A DNA stretch of 64,000 nt. It comes from Mesorhizobium sp. B2-3-4 (GTDB lineage: Bacteria > Pseudomonadota > Alphaproteobacteria > Rhizobiales > Rhizobiaceae). The notes below the pieces were generated by a model. It was not told the DNA's origin, searched no databases, and saw only the letters and a program-made list of their open reading frames with translations. Shown in pieces: positions 33,742 through 42,693 of the stretch. The translations under genes and the position numbers were made by a program. How positions within the stretch are numbered: the first letter of the stretch is position 1; each line of letters opens with the position of its first letter. The stretch covers positions 1 to 64,000 of the forward strand of contig NZ_VFVY01000023.1 in the NCBI RefSeq assembly GCF_006442315.1. Direction: 5' to 3'.

Positions 33742-34506
33742 TCAGCCTTCCTTCTGCGCCGCTTCCTGCTTCAGCGTCGCGATGAAGCGCTTCGTCCGTT
33801 CGCGCTCCGGATTGCCGAACAGCGTGGCGGATGGCCCCTGTTCGACGATCACGCCGGCTTCGAGGAACACGGCTTCCTGGGCGATTTTGGAGGCAAGCCG
33901 CAGATCATGGGTCGCCATCACCATGGTCGTTCCCTCGCTGGCGAGTTGACCCAGCACGTCGACCACCTCCTGCGCCAGTTCCGGGTCGAGCGCCGAAGTC
34001 GGCTCGTCGCACAAAAGCACCTTCGGCGATGGCGCCAGTGCCCGGGCAATCGCCACGCGCTGCTGCTGGCCGCCCGACAGCGTCGCCGGCCAGGCGTCGA
34101 CCTTGTGTGCCATGCCGACCTTTTCCAACAGGGCGAGCGCCCGCTCGCGCGCCCGTGCCTCCGGCCATTTCAGCACCGTGACCAGGCCTTCCATGACATT
34201 CTCGATTGCCGTGCGGTGCGGAAACAGCTGGAAGTTCTGGAACACCATGCCGGTCTGCAGCCGCAGGCGCCTGATGTCGGCCGCCGGCACCTTCACCCCC
34301 GGACGGAACTCGAGCGTCTCGTCACCGATCCGCACTGTGCCCGAGGTCGGGATCTCGAGCAGGTTGATACAGCGCAGCAGCGTGCTCTTTCCTCCGCCCG
34401 AAGGCCCGACCAGCGCGGTGACGCTGCCTTCGGCGATGGTGACGCTCACCCCCTTCAGCACGAGGTTGTCGCCGAAACGCTTTTCAATGTTGGTGAGGCC
34501 GATCAT
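33742..34506 (-). CDS. polar amino acid ABC transporter ATPase
   Basis: A 254-residue ABC ATPase of the polar amino acid uptake family (GlnQ/HisP type). Walker A GPSGGGKST (34-42), Q-loop FQNFQLFPH, ABC signature LSGGQQQR, Walker B VLLCDEPTSALDP, and the H-loop in MVMATHDLR are all intact. It overlaps the permease gene by four bases and is the last gene of a three-gene operon (binding protein, permease, ATPase). Confidence 0.95.
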   Translation of the reverse strand: MIGLTNIEKRFGDNLVLKGVSVTIAEGSVTALVGPSGGGKSTLLRCINLLEIPTSGTVRIGDETLEFRPGVKVPAADIRRLRLQTGMVFQNFQLFPHRTAIENVMEGLVTVLKWPEARARERALALLEKVGMAHKVDAWPATLSGGQQQRVAIARALAPSPKVLLCDEPTSALDPELAQEVVDVLGQLASEGTTMVMATHDLRLASKIAQEAVFLEAGVIVEQGPSATLFGNPERERTKRFIATLKQEAAQKEG

Positions 34507-35216
34507 GAGCGCGCCTCCAGGAAGCCGCCATAGCGGTTGAGCCGGTCCTCCAGCCGTGTCTGCAGGGCCGACAGCACCGAACTCAGCGCCAGATAGAGGA
34601 TCGCCGCCTCGACATAGAGGATGAGCGGCTCATAGGTGGTGGCGACGATGCGCTGTGCCGCCTGGAACATCTCCGGCACGGTGATGGCCGCGGCCAGCGA
34701 CGTATCCTTGACCAGCGAGATGAAGGTGTTGGAGAGCGGCGGCACGGCGACGCGCCCCGCCTGCGGCAGGATGGTGCGCCGCATCGCCTGGCTCCAGGTC
34801 ATGCCGATCGAATAGGCGGCCTCCCACTGGCCCTTGGGCACCGAGCCGATCGCCGCGCGGATGATCTCCGATGTATAGGCGCCGATGTTGAGGGTGAAGC
34901 CGATCAACGCCGCGGTGAAGGCGTCGAGCAGGATGCCGACCGACGGCAGGCCGTAGAAGATCAGGAACAGTTGCACCAGGAGCGGCGTGCCGCGGAAGAT
35001 CCAGACATAGAAGCGCACGAGCGCGACCACCGGCTTTGGCCCGAACAGCCGGCCCAGCGCCGCGCCCAGCCCGACGGTGAGGCCCAGCACGAAGGACAGC
35101 AGCGTCAGCGGCACGGTGAAGATCAAGGCGGCCCAGAGCAGCGAAGGCAGCGACTCCAGCATCAGTTGCAGCCAGTGCGGCACGAAGGATCCTCCGGAAT
35201 GGACGAACGGCGTCAT
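34503..35216 (-). CDS. polar amino acid ABC transporter permease
   Basis: A 237-residue inner-membrane permease with about five transmembrane segments and the family EAA loop (YSIGMTWSQAMRRTILPQAGRVAVPPL). The N-terminal half has FTVPLTLLSFVLGLTVGLG. It forms the membrane pore with the ATPase and a periplasmic binding protein. One permease gene suggests a homodimer. It starts 105 bases after the binding-protein gene, with a hairpin between them that may lower its expression relative to the binding protein. Confidence 0.93.
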   Translation of the reverse strand: MTPFVHSGGSFVPHWLQLMLESLPSLLWAALIFTVPLTLLSFVLGLTVGLGAALGRLFGPKPVVALVRFYVWIFRGTPLLVQLFLIFYGLPSVGILLDAFTAALIGFTLNIGAYTSEIIRAAIGSVPKGQWEAAYSIGMTWSQAMRRTILPQAGRVAVPPLSNTFISLVKDTSLAAAITVPEMFQAAQRIVATTYEPLILYVEAAILYLALSSVLSALQTRLEDRLNRYGGFLEARS

Positions 35217-35292
35217 CGAAGCGCGAATGCGCCGGCCATATCACGACAAAAGCGGCGAGCCGTCAAAGACGGCCCGCCGCTGAGCAGGTTTC

Positions 35293-35313
35293 GGGGGCCG
35301 GCAGCCGGACCCC
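35293..35313 (-). terminator. intercistronic hairpin between binding-protein and permease genes
   Basis: A G/C-rich imperfect inverted repeat (GGGGGCCGGC / GCCGGACCCC), with a very short loop on paper, lying eight bases beyond the stop of the binding-protein gene. Such hairpins often stabilise the upstream message or cause partial termination so that the binding protein is made in excess. Confidence 0.4.
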
Positions 35314-35321
35314 TGAGTGAA

Positions 35322-36095
35322 TTACTTCGACACGTCCTGGCCGAAATAGGTGTCGGCGATCTTCTGGTAGGTGCCGTCGGTCTTGATGTCGGCCAGCGCC
35401 TTGTTGATGGCCGCGACCAGCTCCGGATCGCCCTTGCGCACGATGACGCCGGAGTAATCGGCGTTCTCTTCCTGGGCGGCGATCTTCACATTGGCGTCGG
35501 GCTTGTGCTTCTTGAAGTCGAGGAAGGACAGGCTGTCATTGATGGTGGCGTCGGCGCGGCCGGTCAGGAGCAACTGGATCGACTGGTCGAAGCCGTCGGT
35601 GCCGACCAGTTCGGCGCCGTTCGTTTCGGCCAGCTTGCCGAAATTGGAGGTCAGCGACTGGGCCGACTTCTTGCCCTTGAGATCGGCGAAGCTCTTGATG
35701 TCGGTGTTGTCACCGCGCACGATCAGCACTGCCTTGGAAGCAATGTAGGGATCGGAGAAATCATACTTGGCCTTGCGGGCGTCAGTGATGCCGACCTCGT
35801 TGATGACAGCATCATAACGGCTGACGTCGAGGCCGGCGATCAAGCCGTCCCATTTGCCTTCGAGGAACTCGACCTTGACGCCAAGCTTGTCGGCGATCGC
35901 CTTGGCGATCTCGACGTCGAAGCCGACCAGCGCTCCGGAAGCATCATGATAGGTGAAAGGCGCGTAAGTGCCTTCCGTACCGACCTTGATGACGCCGGCC
36001 TGCTTGATCTGGTCGAGATTGGCGCCGGGATGACCCGAGGCAACGGCGAGCGCCTGCAGCGTTCCGGCGATAATGAGCGACTTGAGCCAATTCAT
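35322..36095 (-). CDS. amino acid ABC transporter substrate-binding protein (FliY/cystine-like)
   Basis: A 257-residue periplasmic solute-binding protein of family 3. An N-terminal hydrophobic signal (1-21) is followed by QAGVIKVGTEGTYAPFTYHDASG, the classic start of the mature domain, and GFDVEIAKAIADKLG. The pattern with WDGLIAGLDVSRYD and INEVGITDARKAKYDFS resembles cystine-binding FliY/TcyA proteins, although the ligand could be another polar amino acid. First gene of the operon with the permease and ATPase. Confidence 0.93.
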   Translation of the reverse strand: MNWLKSLIIAGTLQALAVASGHPGANLDQIKQAGVIKVGTEGTYAPFTYHDASGALVGFDVEIAKAIADKLGVKVEFLEGKWDGLIAGLDVSRYDAVINEVGITDARKAKYDFSDPYIASKAVLIVRGDNTDIKSFADLKGKKSAQSLTSNFGKLAETNGAELVGTDGFDQSIQLLLTGRADATINDSLSFLDFKKHKPDANVKIAAQEENADYSGVIVRKGDPELVAAINKALADIKTDGTYQKIADTYFGQDVSK

Positions 36096-36305
36096 TTTTC
36101 TGTGATCCCGTCCTTGGCCTGATGTCAGGCATGTTGTGAGGGCTGGAAAATGACAGATGCAGGTCGAAAAAATAAGGAATGAAATTTCAAAGAGAGCTGA
36201 TTCAAGAAATCAAGTTCTCAAAAAGGAATTATCTTGCAGCGTTTGAGGTTCCGGGCAACCGCGTCGAAATCGCCCGCACGTCATCGCTCGCTCGCCCGCG
36301 CTAGC
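36096..36305. other. AT-richer spacer upstream of rpoH2
   Basis: No gene seen. The part next to the binding-protein gene is clearly A-rich (36150-36235), unlike its surroundings, and probably contains the promoter of the ABC transporter operon on the minus strand. I see no convincing motif there. Confidence 0.5.
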
Positions 36306-36330
36306 GGAACCTTTCCCGCGCGTGGCAGTT
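36306..36330 (+). promoter_or_regulatory. EcfG/RpoE2-type promoter of rpoH2
   Basis: GGAAC (36306-36310) followed by 18 bases and TT (36329-36330), equivalently GGAAC-N17-GTT, which is the promoter pattern of the general stress ECF sigma factor in rhizobia. It ends 85 bases before the rpoH2 start. In Sinorhizobium meliloti, rpoH2 is a known RpoE2 target, which supports the call. The motif alone is short and can occur by chance. Confidence 0.65.
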
Positions 36331-36415
36331 TTGGCTGCTGTAGGGCACGACGCCGCCATTTCAACCCGGTGCCTGCCAACTTGTCATTCGCATCGCCTGA
36401 GCCAGGGAGCGCCTT

Positions 36416-37279
36416 ATGATGGAAGAAACGGCAGGACGGATCATGGTCCGCGCGGCGATGAAGGCGCCTTATCTCGAGCGCGACGAGGAACATCTGCTCG
36501 CCTTGCGCTGGAAACAGGACAACGACCAGAACGCGTTGCATTGCATTACCGTGGCGCATATGCGGCTGGTCATCTCCATGGCGTCCAAGTTTCGTCATTA
36601 CGGCCTGCCGCTCGGCGATCTGATCCAGGAAGGACATGTCGGTCTCCTGGAGGCCGCCGCCCGCTTCGAGCCCGAGCGCGAGGTGCGGTTTTCCACCTAC
36701 GCGACCTGGTGGATCCGCGCTTCGATGCAGGACTATATCCTGCGCAACTGGTCGATCGTGCGCGGCGGTACCAGTTCGGCGCAGAAAGCCCTGTTCTTCA
36801 ATCTCCGGCGCCTGCGCGCCCGTTTGGCGAACGGCGCCGAGCCGCTCTCCAACGAGACGCTCTATCGCGAGGTGTCGGTTGCGCTTGGTGTGTCGGAAGC
36901 CGATGTGGCGATGATGGATTCGCGGCTGTCGGCTCCCGATTCTTCGCTCAACATGCCTCTTGCCGACGATTCCGGCGCCACCGAGCGGATGGACTTCCTG
37001 GTCTCGGATGATCCCCTGCCCGATGAAGTCGCCGGCGACACGATTGATGTCGAACGCCGCTCGGTATGGCTGAAGGCAGCGCTTTGCGCGCTCAACGCGC
37101 GCGAACTCCGGATCATCGAGGAGCGCCGGCTGAGCGACGAGGGCGCCACGCTCGAGGCGCTGGGCGAGACGCTCGGCATTTCTAAGGAACGCGTGCGCCA
37201 GATCGAGGCCCGCGCCATGGAAAAGCTGAAAGTGGCGCTGGTGAAGCAGAACCCGGAATTCCTGGCGACCGCCGCCTGA
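36416..37279 (+). CDS. rpoH2: RNA polymerase sigma-32 family factor RpoH2
   Basis: A 287-residue heat-shock/stress sigma factor. Region 2 has HMRLVISMASKFRHYGLPLGDLIQEGHVGLLEAAARFEPER and the FSTYATWWIRASMQDYILRNWS block; the RpoH box is QKALFFNLRR; region 4 ends with GISKERVRQIEARAMEKLK. The N-terminus (MKAPYLERDEEH) and overall length match rhizobial RpoH2 rather than RpoH1. GGGAG precedes the double ATG. An EcfG-type promoter lies upstream, so it is probably part of the general stress cascade. Confidence 0.93.
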   Translation: MMEETAGRIMVRAAMKAPYLERDEEHLLALRWKQDNDQNALHCITVAHMRLVISMASKFRHYGLPLGDLIQEGHVGLLEAAARFEPEREVRFSTYATWWIRASMQDYILRNWSIVRGGTSSAQKALFFNLRRLRARLANGAEPLSNETLYREVSVALGVSEADVAMMDSRLSAPDSSLNMPLADDSGATERMDFLVSDDPLPDEVAGDTIDVERRSVWLKAALCALNARELRIIEERRLSDEGATLEALGETLGISKERVRQIEARAMEKLKVALVKQNPEFLATAA

Positions 37280-37319
37280 ACCCGCCGTAGCGACCGCAGC
37301 CCGATCCGTCGTCCGGCGT

Positions 37320-38816
37320 CTATTTGTCGGTGACAATCTTGACCTTGTCGCCGGCCGAAACCGCCGCGCCTGGCGACAGCGCGTTGAGCACGCGGAAGAG
37401 GTCGAGCTTGCGGTCGACGCCCACCATCTGCGCGGCGAGCGAACCCATGGTCTGCCCTGGCTGCACGGTAAGCACGCGAATGTGCAGCGGCTTCAAGGCA
37501 GCTTTTTCAGCCGGGCTCAGGATGCGGAACGACCCGCTGACCGAACGCGCCACCGTCTCCAGCGAGGTGCTGGCGGAGGGGGCAGCGGTAAGCAGGCGAT
37601 AGACCTGGCCGCCGGCGCGGATCACCGCGATGTCGAACTGCCAGCCTTCGGCACCGGCATGGGCGGTCGCCGCTTCGTTACCGTTGATCGTTTCCTGCTT
37701 GACGCTCGTGTCATCGAGGCCGGCGACCCAGCCGCTTCTGATGTAATCGGTCAAGGCGCGGTTCTTGTCGATCGAAACGCCATCGAAGCGGATCGCTATG
37801 TCGCCGGGCCCGGTCGCCGTCACCGCCGCCGCCGAATTGTCGATGATGAAACCGTCCGGCACCGTGAACGACACGCCGAGGCCTGGATGCAGGAAGGTCT
37901 CGCCACGCACATAGCCTTCTTCGGGCGTATCGCCGTAAAGCAGGCCGTCTATGCCGGCGAGGAACGAATCGCGGTCGCGCGTGCCGACGCCGGGGGCGCC
38001 GAAATTGCGGGCGTGGCGTTGCGCCAGATCGATGCGCTGCGGCGTGTTCGGGTGCGTGGCCAGGAAGTCGAGGCTGGCATCGGTGGCGCCCGATATCGAG
38101 CGGAAATCGGTATAGGCCGACATCGACTGCAGGAAACGGCCGGCGGCGTAAGGATCGTAACCGGCTTCGCCGATCGACTTGATGCCGATGGCATCCGCCT
38201 CCAGCTCCTGGTTTCGCGAGAATTGCGCCAGCCTGAGCTTGCCGCGGATCAGCGCCGCCTTGGCCGTCGGGCTGTCGCCGAGCACATCCGAAACCACCTT
38301 GGTCGCCAGGCCTTCCTCGGCCTCTAGCTGCTGGCGCTGCAGGCCGTGATTGGCGGTGACGTGGCCCATCTCGTGCGCGATGACGGCGGCGAGCTCGGAC
38401 GAATCATTGGCCAGCGCCAGGAGGCCGCGCGTGATGTAGAGATAGCCGCCCGGCAACGCGAAGGCATTGACGTTGGGCGAATTCAGGATGGTGATGCGAT
38501 AGGTTTGGGTCGGGTTGGCCGACACGACGGTCAAATTGCCGACGACCTTGGCAACCATGCGCTCGAGCTTGGGATCGGAATATTCACCGCCATAAGTGGC
38601 CAGGATACGTGGATGCTGCGCCTTGGCCATCTCGGCGAGCTTGCTGTTGGCAACGACATTGTCGACCGTGATCGGCTTGTCGGATGGCTGGAAGCCGGAT
38701 TCCTGCACGTCTGGAGGCGTGAACATCTGGCAGCTGGCGAGCGCCACGGCAAAGCCGGCCAGCGCCAGAAAGCGCGCCAGCGGGTTTAGTCTTGGTCTGT
38801 CAACGCCGATCGCCAG
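37320..38816 (-). CDS. M48 family metalloprotease lipoprotein with LysM-like C-terminus (apparent CTG start)
   Basis: A 498-residue periplasmic zinc protease of the BepA/LoiP type. The HEMGH zinc site is at 148-152, with the third ligand region in NQELEADAIGI. The C-terminal 55 residues look like a LysM peptidoglycan-binding module (LTVQPGQTMGSLAAQM). The N-terminus has a lipoprotein signal ending LASC (Cys29), but only if translation begins at a CTG at 38816, which has AAGGAAG six bases upstream; the frame holds no ATG, GTG or TTG before a GTG at 38747, which would leave just five residues before the lipid cysteine. Envelope protein quality control is the likely role. Confidence 0.85.
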   Translation of the reverse strand: MAIGVDRPRLNPLARFLALAGFAVALASCQMFTPPDVQESGFQPSDKPITVDNVVANSKLAEMAKAQHPRILATYGGEYSDPKLERMVAKVVGNLTVVSANPTQTYRITILNSPNVNAFALPGGYLYITRGLLALANDSSELAAVIAHEMGHVTANHGLQRQQLEAEEGLATKVVSDVLGDSPTAKAALIRGKLRLAQFSRNQELEADAIGIKSIGEAGYDPYAAGRFLQSMSAYTDFRSISGATDASLDFLATHPNTPQRIDLAQRHARNFGAPGVGTRDRDSFLAGIDGLLYGDTPEEGYVRGETFLHPGLGVSFTVPDGFIIDNSAAAVTATGPGDIAIRFDGVSIDKNRALTDYIRSGWVAGLDDTSVKQETINGNEAATAHAGAEGWQFDIAVIRAGGQVYRLLTAAPSASTSLETVARSVSGSFRILSPAEKAALKPLHIRVLTVQPGQTMGSLAAQMVGVDRKLDLFRVLNALSPGAAVSAGDKVKIVTDK

Positions 38817-38897
38817 AACGGCTTCCTTTCGGGTCCTGGCGCATGATCATGAAAATCGGGGGCGATCTTCGGAACCGTCATGCGCAAAAAACAACTG

Positions 38898-38945
38898 CTA
38901 CAGCATCCGTCACGCGTCCCTCGGGGCGTGCGGCGGATGCTGTAG
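38898..38945. repeat. perfect 12-base inverted repeat with structured loop
   Basis: CTACAGCATCCG (38898-38909) and CGGATGCTGTAG (38934-38945) enclose 24 bases that themselves contain CACGC/GCGTG. The whole forms a long stem-loop in the gap between the M48 protease gene and thiQ, which ends at 39047. It may terminate the thi operon or be one of the dispersed palindromes of this genome. Confidence 0.6.
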
Positions 38946-39046
38946 GCAAATCACGGCCTGTGCCGGACCAGTAGGGCGGACCTAGCCACACTACGCAGAC
39001 CATGGCAAGCAAGCGTCCCTTCGCCTGAAGCCGGTTTGACCGTAAA

Positions 39047-39823
39047 TTATGTCGGCTTCCGGGCAATATCTCGTGATACGGCATGCCCGGCATTGTCGCC
39101 GATATAGCGCTGGAACGCCTCCGGACCAGCCCCGGCGAAGAAATCGTCCGCGGTACCCGTGGCGGCGACGGCGCCATTGTCCAGAAACACCACCTGCTCT
39201 GCGATGCGGCGGGCATCCTGCGGCTGGTGCGTAACGAACAGCACCGTCATGCCGCGCTCGGCGTGGAGGCCGGCAACCAGATCGAGCATGTCGTCGCGCA
39301 AGGCTGGCCCGAGCGAGGCGAAGGGCTCGTCGAGCAGCAGCACCGGACGATCACGCACCAGCACGCGGGCCAGGGCGACGCGCTGGCGCTCGCCGCCCGA
39401 AAGTTCTCGCGGCAACCGCTTCTCCTTGCCGGCAAGGCCGGTACGGACCAAGGCATCCGCGATAGCGGCGCGGTCGGCTTCGGCCAGCCGCAACGATGGC
39501 GAACGGCCAAGCCCGACATTCTGCTCGACGGAAAGATGGGCAAAAAGGTTGTTTTCCTGGAACACCATCGACACCGGCCGCGCGGCCGGCGGCGCGGCGC
39601 CGACATCGGCTCCGCCGATCAGGACGCGGCCGGCCTGCGGCGTCTCGAACCCGGCCACCAGATTGAGCAGTGTCGACTTTCCCGAACCGCTCGGCCCCAT
39701 GATGGCGGTGATCTGCGCCGCGGTGAACGCGACGTCGAAGCCGAGTGGCGCCTCGCCATAGCTGAACGAAACCCTGTCCAGCCGCACCGGCATTCCCTTG
39801 CCGCCGGTTGCCCTGTCAGACAT
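39047..39823 (-). CDS. thiQ: thiamine ABC transporter ATPase
   Basis: A 258-residue ABC ATPase. Walker A GPSGSGKST, Q-loop FQENNLFAH (the ENNLF form typical of ThiQ), signature LSGGERQR, Walker B VLLLDEPFASL and FVTHQPQDA are intact. It powers uptake of thiamine and its phosphates. The chosen ATG overlaps the thiP stop by eight bases; the frame runs far upstream inside thiP but that is not coding. Last gene of the thiBPQ operon. Confidence 0.93.
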   Translation of the reverse strand: MSDRATGGKGMPVRLDRVSFSYGEAPLGFDVAFTAAQITAIMGPSGSGKSTLLNLVAGFETPQAGRVLIGGADVGAAPPAARPVSMVFQENNLFAHLSVEQNVGLGRSPSLRLAEADRAAIADALVRTGLAGKEKRLPRELSGGERQRVALARVLVRDRPVLLLDEPFASLGPALRDDMLDLVAGLHAERGMTVLFVTHQPQDARRIAEQVVFLDNGAVAATGTADDFFAGAGPEAFQRYIGDNAGHAVSRDIARKPT

Positions 39824-41441
39824 CGCGTGCCGTCCCCTTTCCCAACCGGTCCGCTGCCAGCACCAGTGCCAGGCAGACCAGGCCCAGCAGCAGTGCCAGG
39901 CCGGCAGCGTCCTGCGTGCGATAGCTGCCCATGCGCGCCAGGAGAAGGTAGGGCAATGTCTGGACGGAATCACTGCCGAACAGCGCGATGACGCCGAGAT
40001 CGCCGAGCGACAGCGCCATGGCGAAGGCAAAGGCGGTGGCCAGTGGCCGCCGCATTGACGGCCAGTCGATGAGCCGCCACCTGGCCAGGCCGGAAATGCC
40101 GAGCTGCGCGCAGAGCCGTTCGTGCCTCGCGCTTGCCGCGTCATAGGCGGGCCGGACTGCACGCAGCGCGAAAGGCATCGCCATGACAGCGTTGACGGTG
40201 ACGACCATGAGCGGAGCGATGGCAAAGACGTCGCCGGCATGGCGTAGCAACAGGAACCAGCCGGCGCCAATGACGATCGGCGGCACCACCAGGACAAAGC
40301 CAGCGCCGGTGTCGGTCGCGTGTTCGAGCAGTGTCTTTGGACCGGAGCGCCGGTTGAGCGCCAGCGCCCCGCGCGCCATGGTCAATGCCAGCGACAGCAT
40401 CACCGAGAGCAGCGCCGACAGCAAGGCGAACGCGGCGCTGGTCAGTGTCGCCTGCCGGACAGCGGCCTCGCCTGCCAGCCGGCCGATATCGGCGCTCAGC
40501 CCCGCTGTCACGGTCGCGGCCATAGGCCCGGCGACGAACAGCAGCGCCCCCACGATCAGCGCGGCGTTCAACGAGGCCTCAGCCCCGTTGACCTGGGGAT
40601 AGCGGCGCGGCGCAACCGGCAGGTTGGCGTCGCCGGCGACATTGGCGCCAAGCCGCGTCAGCACCAGCACCACGACAAAGGTCAGGGCGATCTGCAAGAA
40701 AGTGAGCGTCACCGCCCTCGCGGGATCGAAATCGAAGCGCAACGCCTGATAGATGCCGACCTCAAGCGTGGTCGCGGCCGGCCCGCCGCCAAGCGTCAGC
40801 ACGATGGTGAAGGATGTGACGCAAAGCATGAAGACCAGGCCTGCGATACCCGGCAAGGCGGCGCGCAGCGCCGGCCACTCGATCAGCCGGAACGCCGGCC
40901 GCGCTCCCATGCCGAGCTGGCTCGCCAGTCGCCACTGATCGGAGGGAATGGTCTGCAACGCCTCGAGGAACAGGCGGGTGGCCAGCGGCAGGTTGAAGAA
41001 GACATGAGCGACGAGAATGCCCGACAGGCCATAGATGCCCGGCCAGTCCTGGCCGCCGACGGCGCTGGACAAGCCGGCGAAATAACCGGCGCGGCCATAA
41101 AGCGCCAGGATACCGAGCGCCGCGACGATAGCCGGCAGCGCCAGGGGCAGGGCGAAAAGCTGCAGGATGAAGCCACGGCCGAAGAAGCGCGGATGCCGCG
41201 ACAGCGCACGCGCCACCAACAGCGCCGGCACGACCGAAAGCAGCGTCGACAGCGCCGCCTGCCACAGCGTGAAGCGCACGACACGCAGCAGATAGGGATC
41301 GAACGCCGCCCAGGCGCCGGAGAGATCGTGCGCGCCTTCGAACAGCAGCCCCAGGAACGCTCCGCCGATCAGCAGCGTGATCGCCGCCAGCGCGATGACG
41401 CCGGCGGCGATGCGAGGATCGGTCGGACGCGCCAGCGCCAT
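39816..41441 (-). CDS. thiP: thiamine ABC transporter permease
   Basis: A 541-residue inner-membrane permease made of two fused halves, each with about six transmembrane segments and an EAA-type loop (LASQLGMGARPAFRLIEWPALRAALPG in the first half, and CAQLGISGLARWRLIDWPSMRRPL in the second). This duplicated form is characteristic of the ThiP/SfuB group. I chose the ATG eight bases after the thiB stop; an ATG at 41474 inside thiB is also possible and adds 11 residues. Middle gene of thiBPQ. Confidence 0.92.
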   Translation of the reverse strand: MALARPTDPRIAAGVIALAAITLLIGGAFLGLLFEGAHDLSGAWAAFDPYLLRVVRFTLWQAALSTLLSVVPALLVARALSRHPRFFGRGFILQLFALPLALPAIVAALGILALYGRAGYFAGLSSAVGGQDWPGIYGLSGILVAHVFFNLPLATRLFLEALQTIPSDQWRLASQLGMGARPAFRLIEWPALRAALPGIAGLVFMLCVTSFTIVLTLGGGPAATTLEVGIYQALRFDFDPARAVTLTFLQIALTFVVVLVLTRLGANVAGDANLPVAPRRYPQVNGAEASLNAALIVGALLFVAGPMAATVTAGLSADIGRLAGEAAVRQATLTSAAFALLSALLSVMLSLALTMARGALALNRRSGPKTLLEHATDTGAGFVLVVPPIVIGAGWFLLLRHAGDVFAIAPLMVVTVNAVMAMPFALRAVRPAYDAASARHERLCAQLGISGLARWRLIDWPSMRRPLATAFAFAMALSLGDLGVIALFGSDSVQTLPYLLLARMGSYRTQDAAGLALLLGLVCLALVLAADRLGKGTARDV

Positions 41442-41449
41442 CGCTTCGC

Positions 41450-42448
41450 CTACTTGCTCATCACCGCCAGCCATTCATCGACCCAGGCCTTGCGGTTGGC
41501 GGCGACTTCCTCGGGGCTGAACAGCAAGGTCTTGGTCGGCTTGACCAGTCTGTCGAAGGCCGGGTTGAGCGGCTTGTCGGTCTTGCCGGCCGGGAACATC
41601 CAGTTGGTCTCGGGGATTGCGTCCTGGAATTTCGGCCCGGTCATGAACGCCATGAACTTCGCCGCCAGCGGATTCTTCGCCCCCGTGGTGGTGATGCCGG
41701 CGACTTCGATCTGAAGGTATTCGCCTTCCTCGAACGAGGCCGCCTGATAGCGCTCCGTATTCTCGGCGACCATGTGGTAGGCCGGCGAGGTCGTGTAGGA
41801 CAGCACCATCGGCGCCTCCCCCTTGGTGAACAGGCCGTAGGCTTCGCTCCAGCCCGGTGTCACGGTCAAAACCTTGGTCTTGAGCTTGGCCCAGGCCTCA
41901 GGCGCCTTGTCGCCATAGACCGACTTCACCCACAACAGCAGGCCGAGGCCCGGCGTCGAGGTGCGCGGATCCTGGATGACGATCTTGTCGTCGGCACTGC
42001 CCTCGACCAGGTCCTTCAGGCTCTTGGGCGGGCTCTTCAATTTTTCCGTGTCATAGACGACGGCGAAGTAACCGTAGTCGAACGGGACAAAGGTGTCGTC
42101 GGTCCAGCCGCCCGGCACAGCGGCATCCGATACCGGGCCATGCGGCGCGAACAGGCCTGTGGCCTTGGCGTCGGCGGTGAGATTGGTGTCGAGGCCGAGC
42201 ACGATGTCGGCCTTGGTCGAAGCGCCTTCGAGTCTGACGCGGTTGAGCAGGGCGACGCCGTCTGCGACCGAGACGAACTCGACGTCGCAGCCGCATTCGG
42301 CCTCGAATTCCTTCTTCACCACCGGGCCAGGGCCCCAGTCTGCGGTGAAGCTCTCATAGGTGTAGACGGTGAGCTTGTCCTTGGCCAAGGCCGGCCCGGA
42401 CAGCGCCACGACCGCTGCCGAGACAAGAGAGTATAAAAACGTGCGCAT
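41450..42448 (-). CDS. thiB: thiamine-binding periplasmic protein
   Basis: A 332-residue solute-binding protein for thiamine, TMP and TPP. It has a cleavable signal (1-22, ending GPALA) and then KLTVYTYESFTADWGPGP, the typical ThiB start, with the aromatic residues that sandwich the ligand. GTEGG-type loops are replaced by LGLDTNLTADAK as in other TbpA proteins. AAGGAGG precedes the ATG. It lies 54 bases downstream of a TPP riboswitch, so uptake is shut off when thiamine pyrophosphate is plentiful. Confidence 0.95.
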   Translation of the reverse strand: MRTFLYSLVSAAVVALSGPALAKDKLTVYTYESFTADWGPGPVVKKEFEAECGCDVEFVSVADGVALLNRVRLEGASTKADIVLGLDTNLTADAKATGLFAPHGPVSDAAVPGGWTDDTFVPFDYGYFAVVYDTEKLKSPPKSLKDLVEGSADDKIVIQDPRTSTPGLGLLLWVKSVYGDKAPEAWAKLKTKVLTVTPGWSEAYGLFTKGEAPMVLSYTTSPAYHMVAENTERYQAASFEEGEYLQIEVAGITTTGAKNPLAAKFMAFMTGPKFQDAIPETNWMFPAGKTDKPLNPAFDRLVKPTKTLLFSPEEVAANRKAWVDEWLAVMSK

Positions 42449-42501
42449 CGGCGCCTCCTTCGTTTGCGTTGAAAGGAATTGAGGCGTCGGACTGTCCGAA
42501 A

Positions 42502-42603
42502 CGTCTAATCCCTCCGCCGGTACAAACCGGATCAGGTTCAGCGGGTTGGCGAGACTGCCTCTCAGCCGGTCCACGAAATTCGCGTCCGGCACCCCGTTAG
42601 AGC
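42502..42603 (-). ncRNA. TPP riboswitch (THI element)
   Basis: Reading the minus strand, the conserved THI-box words follow in order: ACGGGGTGCC, GGCTGAGAGGC, AACCCGCTGAACCTGATC and CCGGCGGAGGGATTAGACG. The CTGAGA and ACCTGATC core segments that contact the ligand are exact. It is located directly upstream of thiB and ends about 54 bases before its start codon, close enough to control either a terminator or access to the ribosome binding site. Confidence 0.95.
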
Positions 42604-42693
42604 GTTTCGACACATAGGCCGGGCCGATGAGGCGCGCAAGTGGGAGTTTGCCGCCTTCCGTTTCCCGTGCCGGGCTGGTAAGGGCGACGGGAT

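Noticed and set aside
33442..34533. 363-codon frame across the intergenic repeats and the ABC ATPase gene
   Set aside because: It begins in palindromic repeats and continues antisense to the ATPase; no protein-like features.
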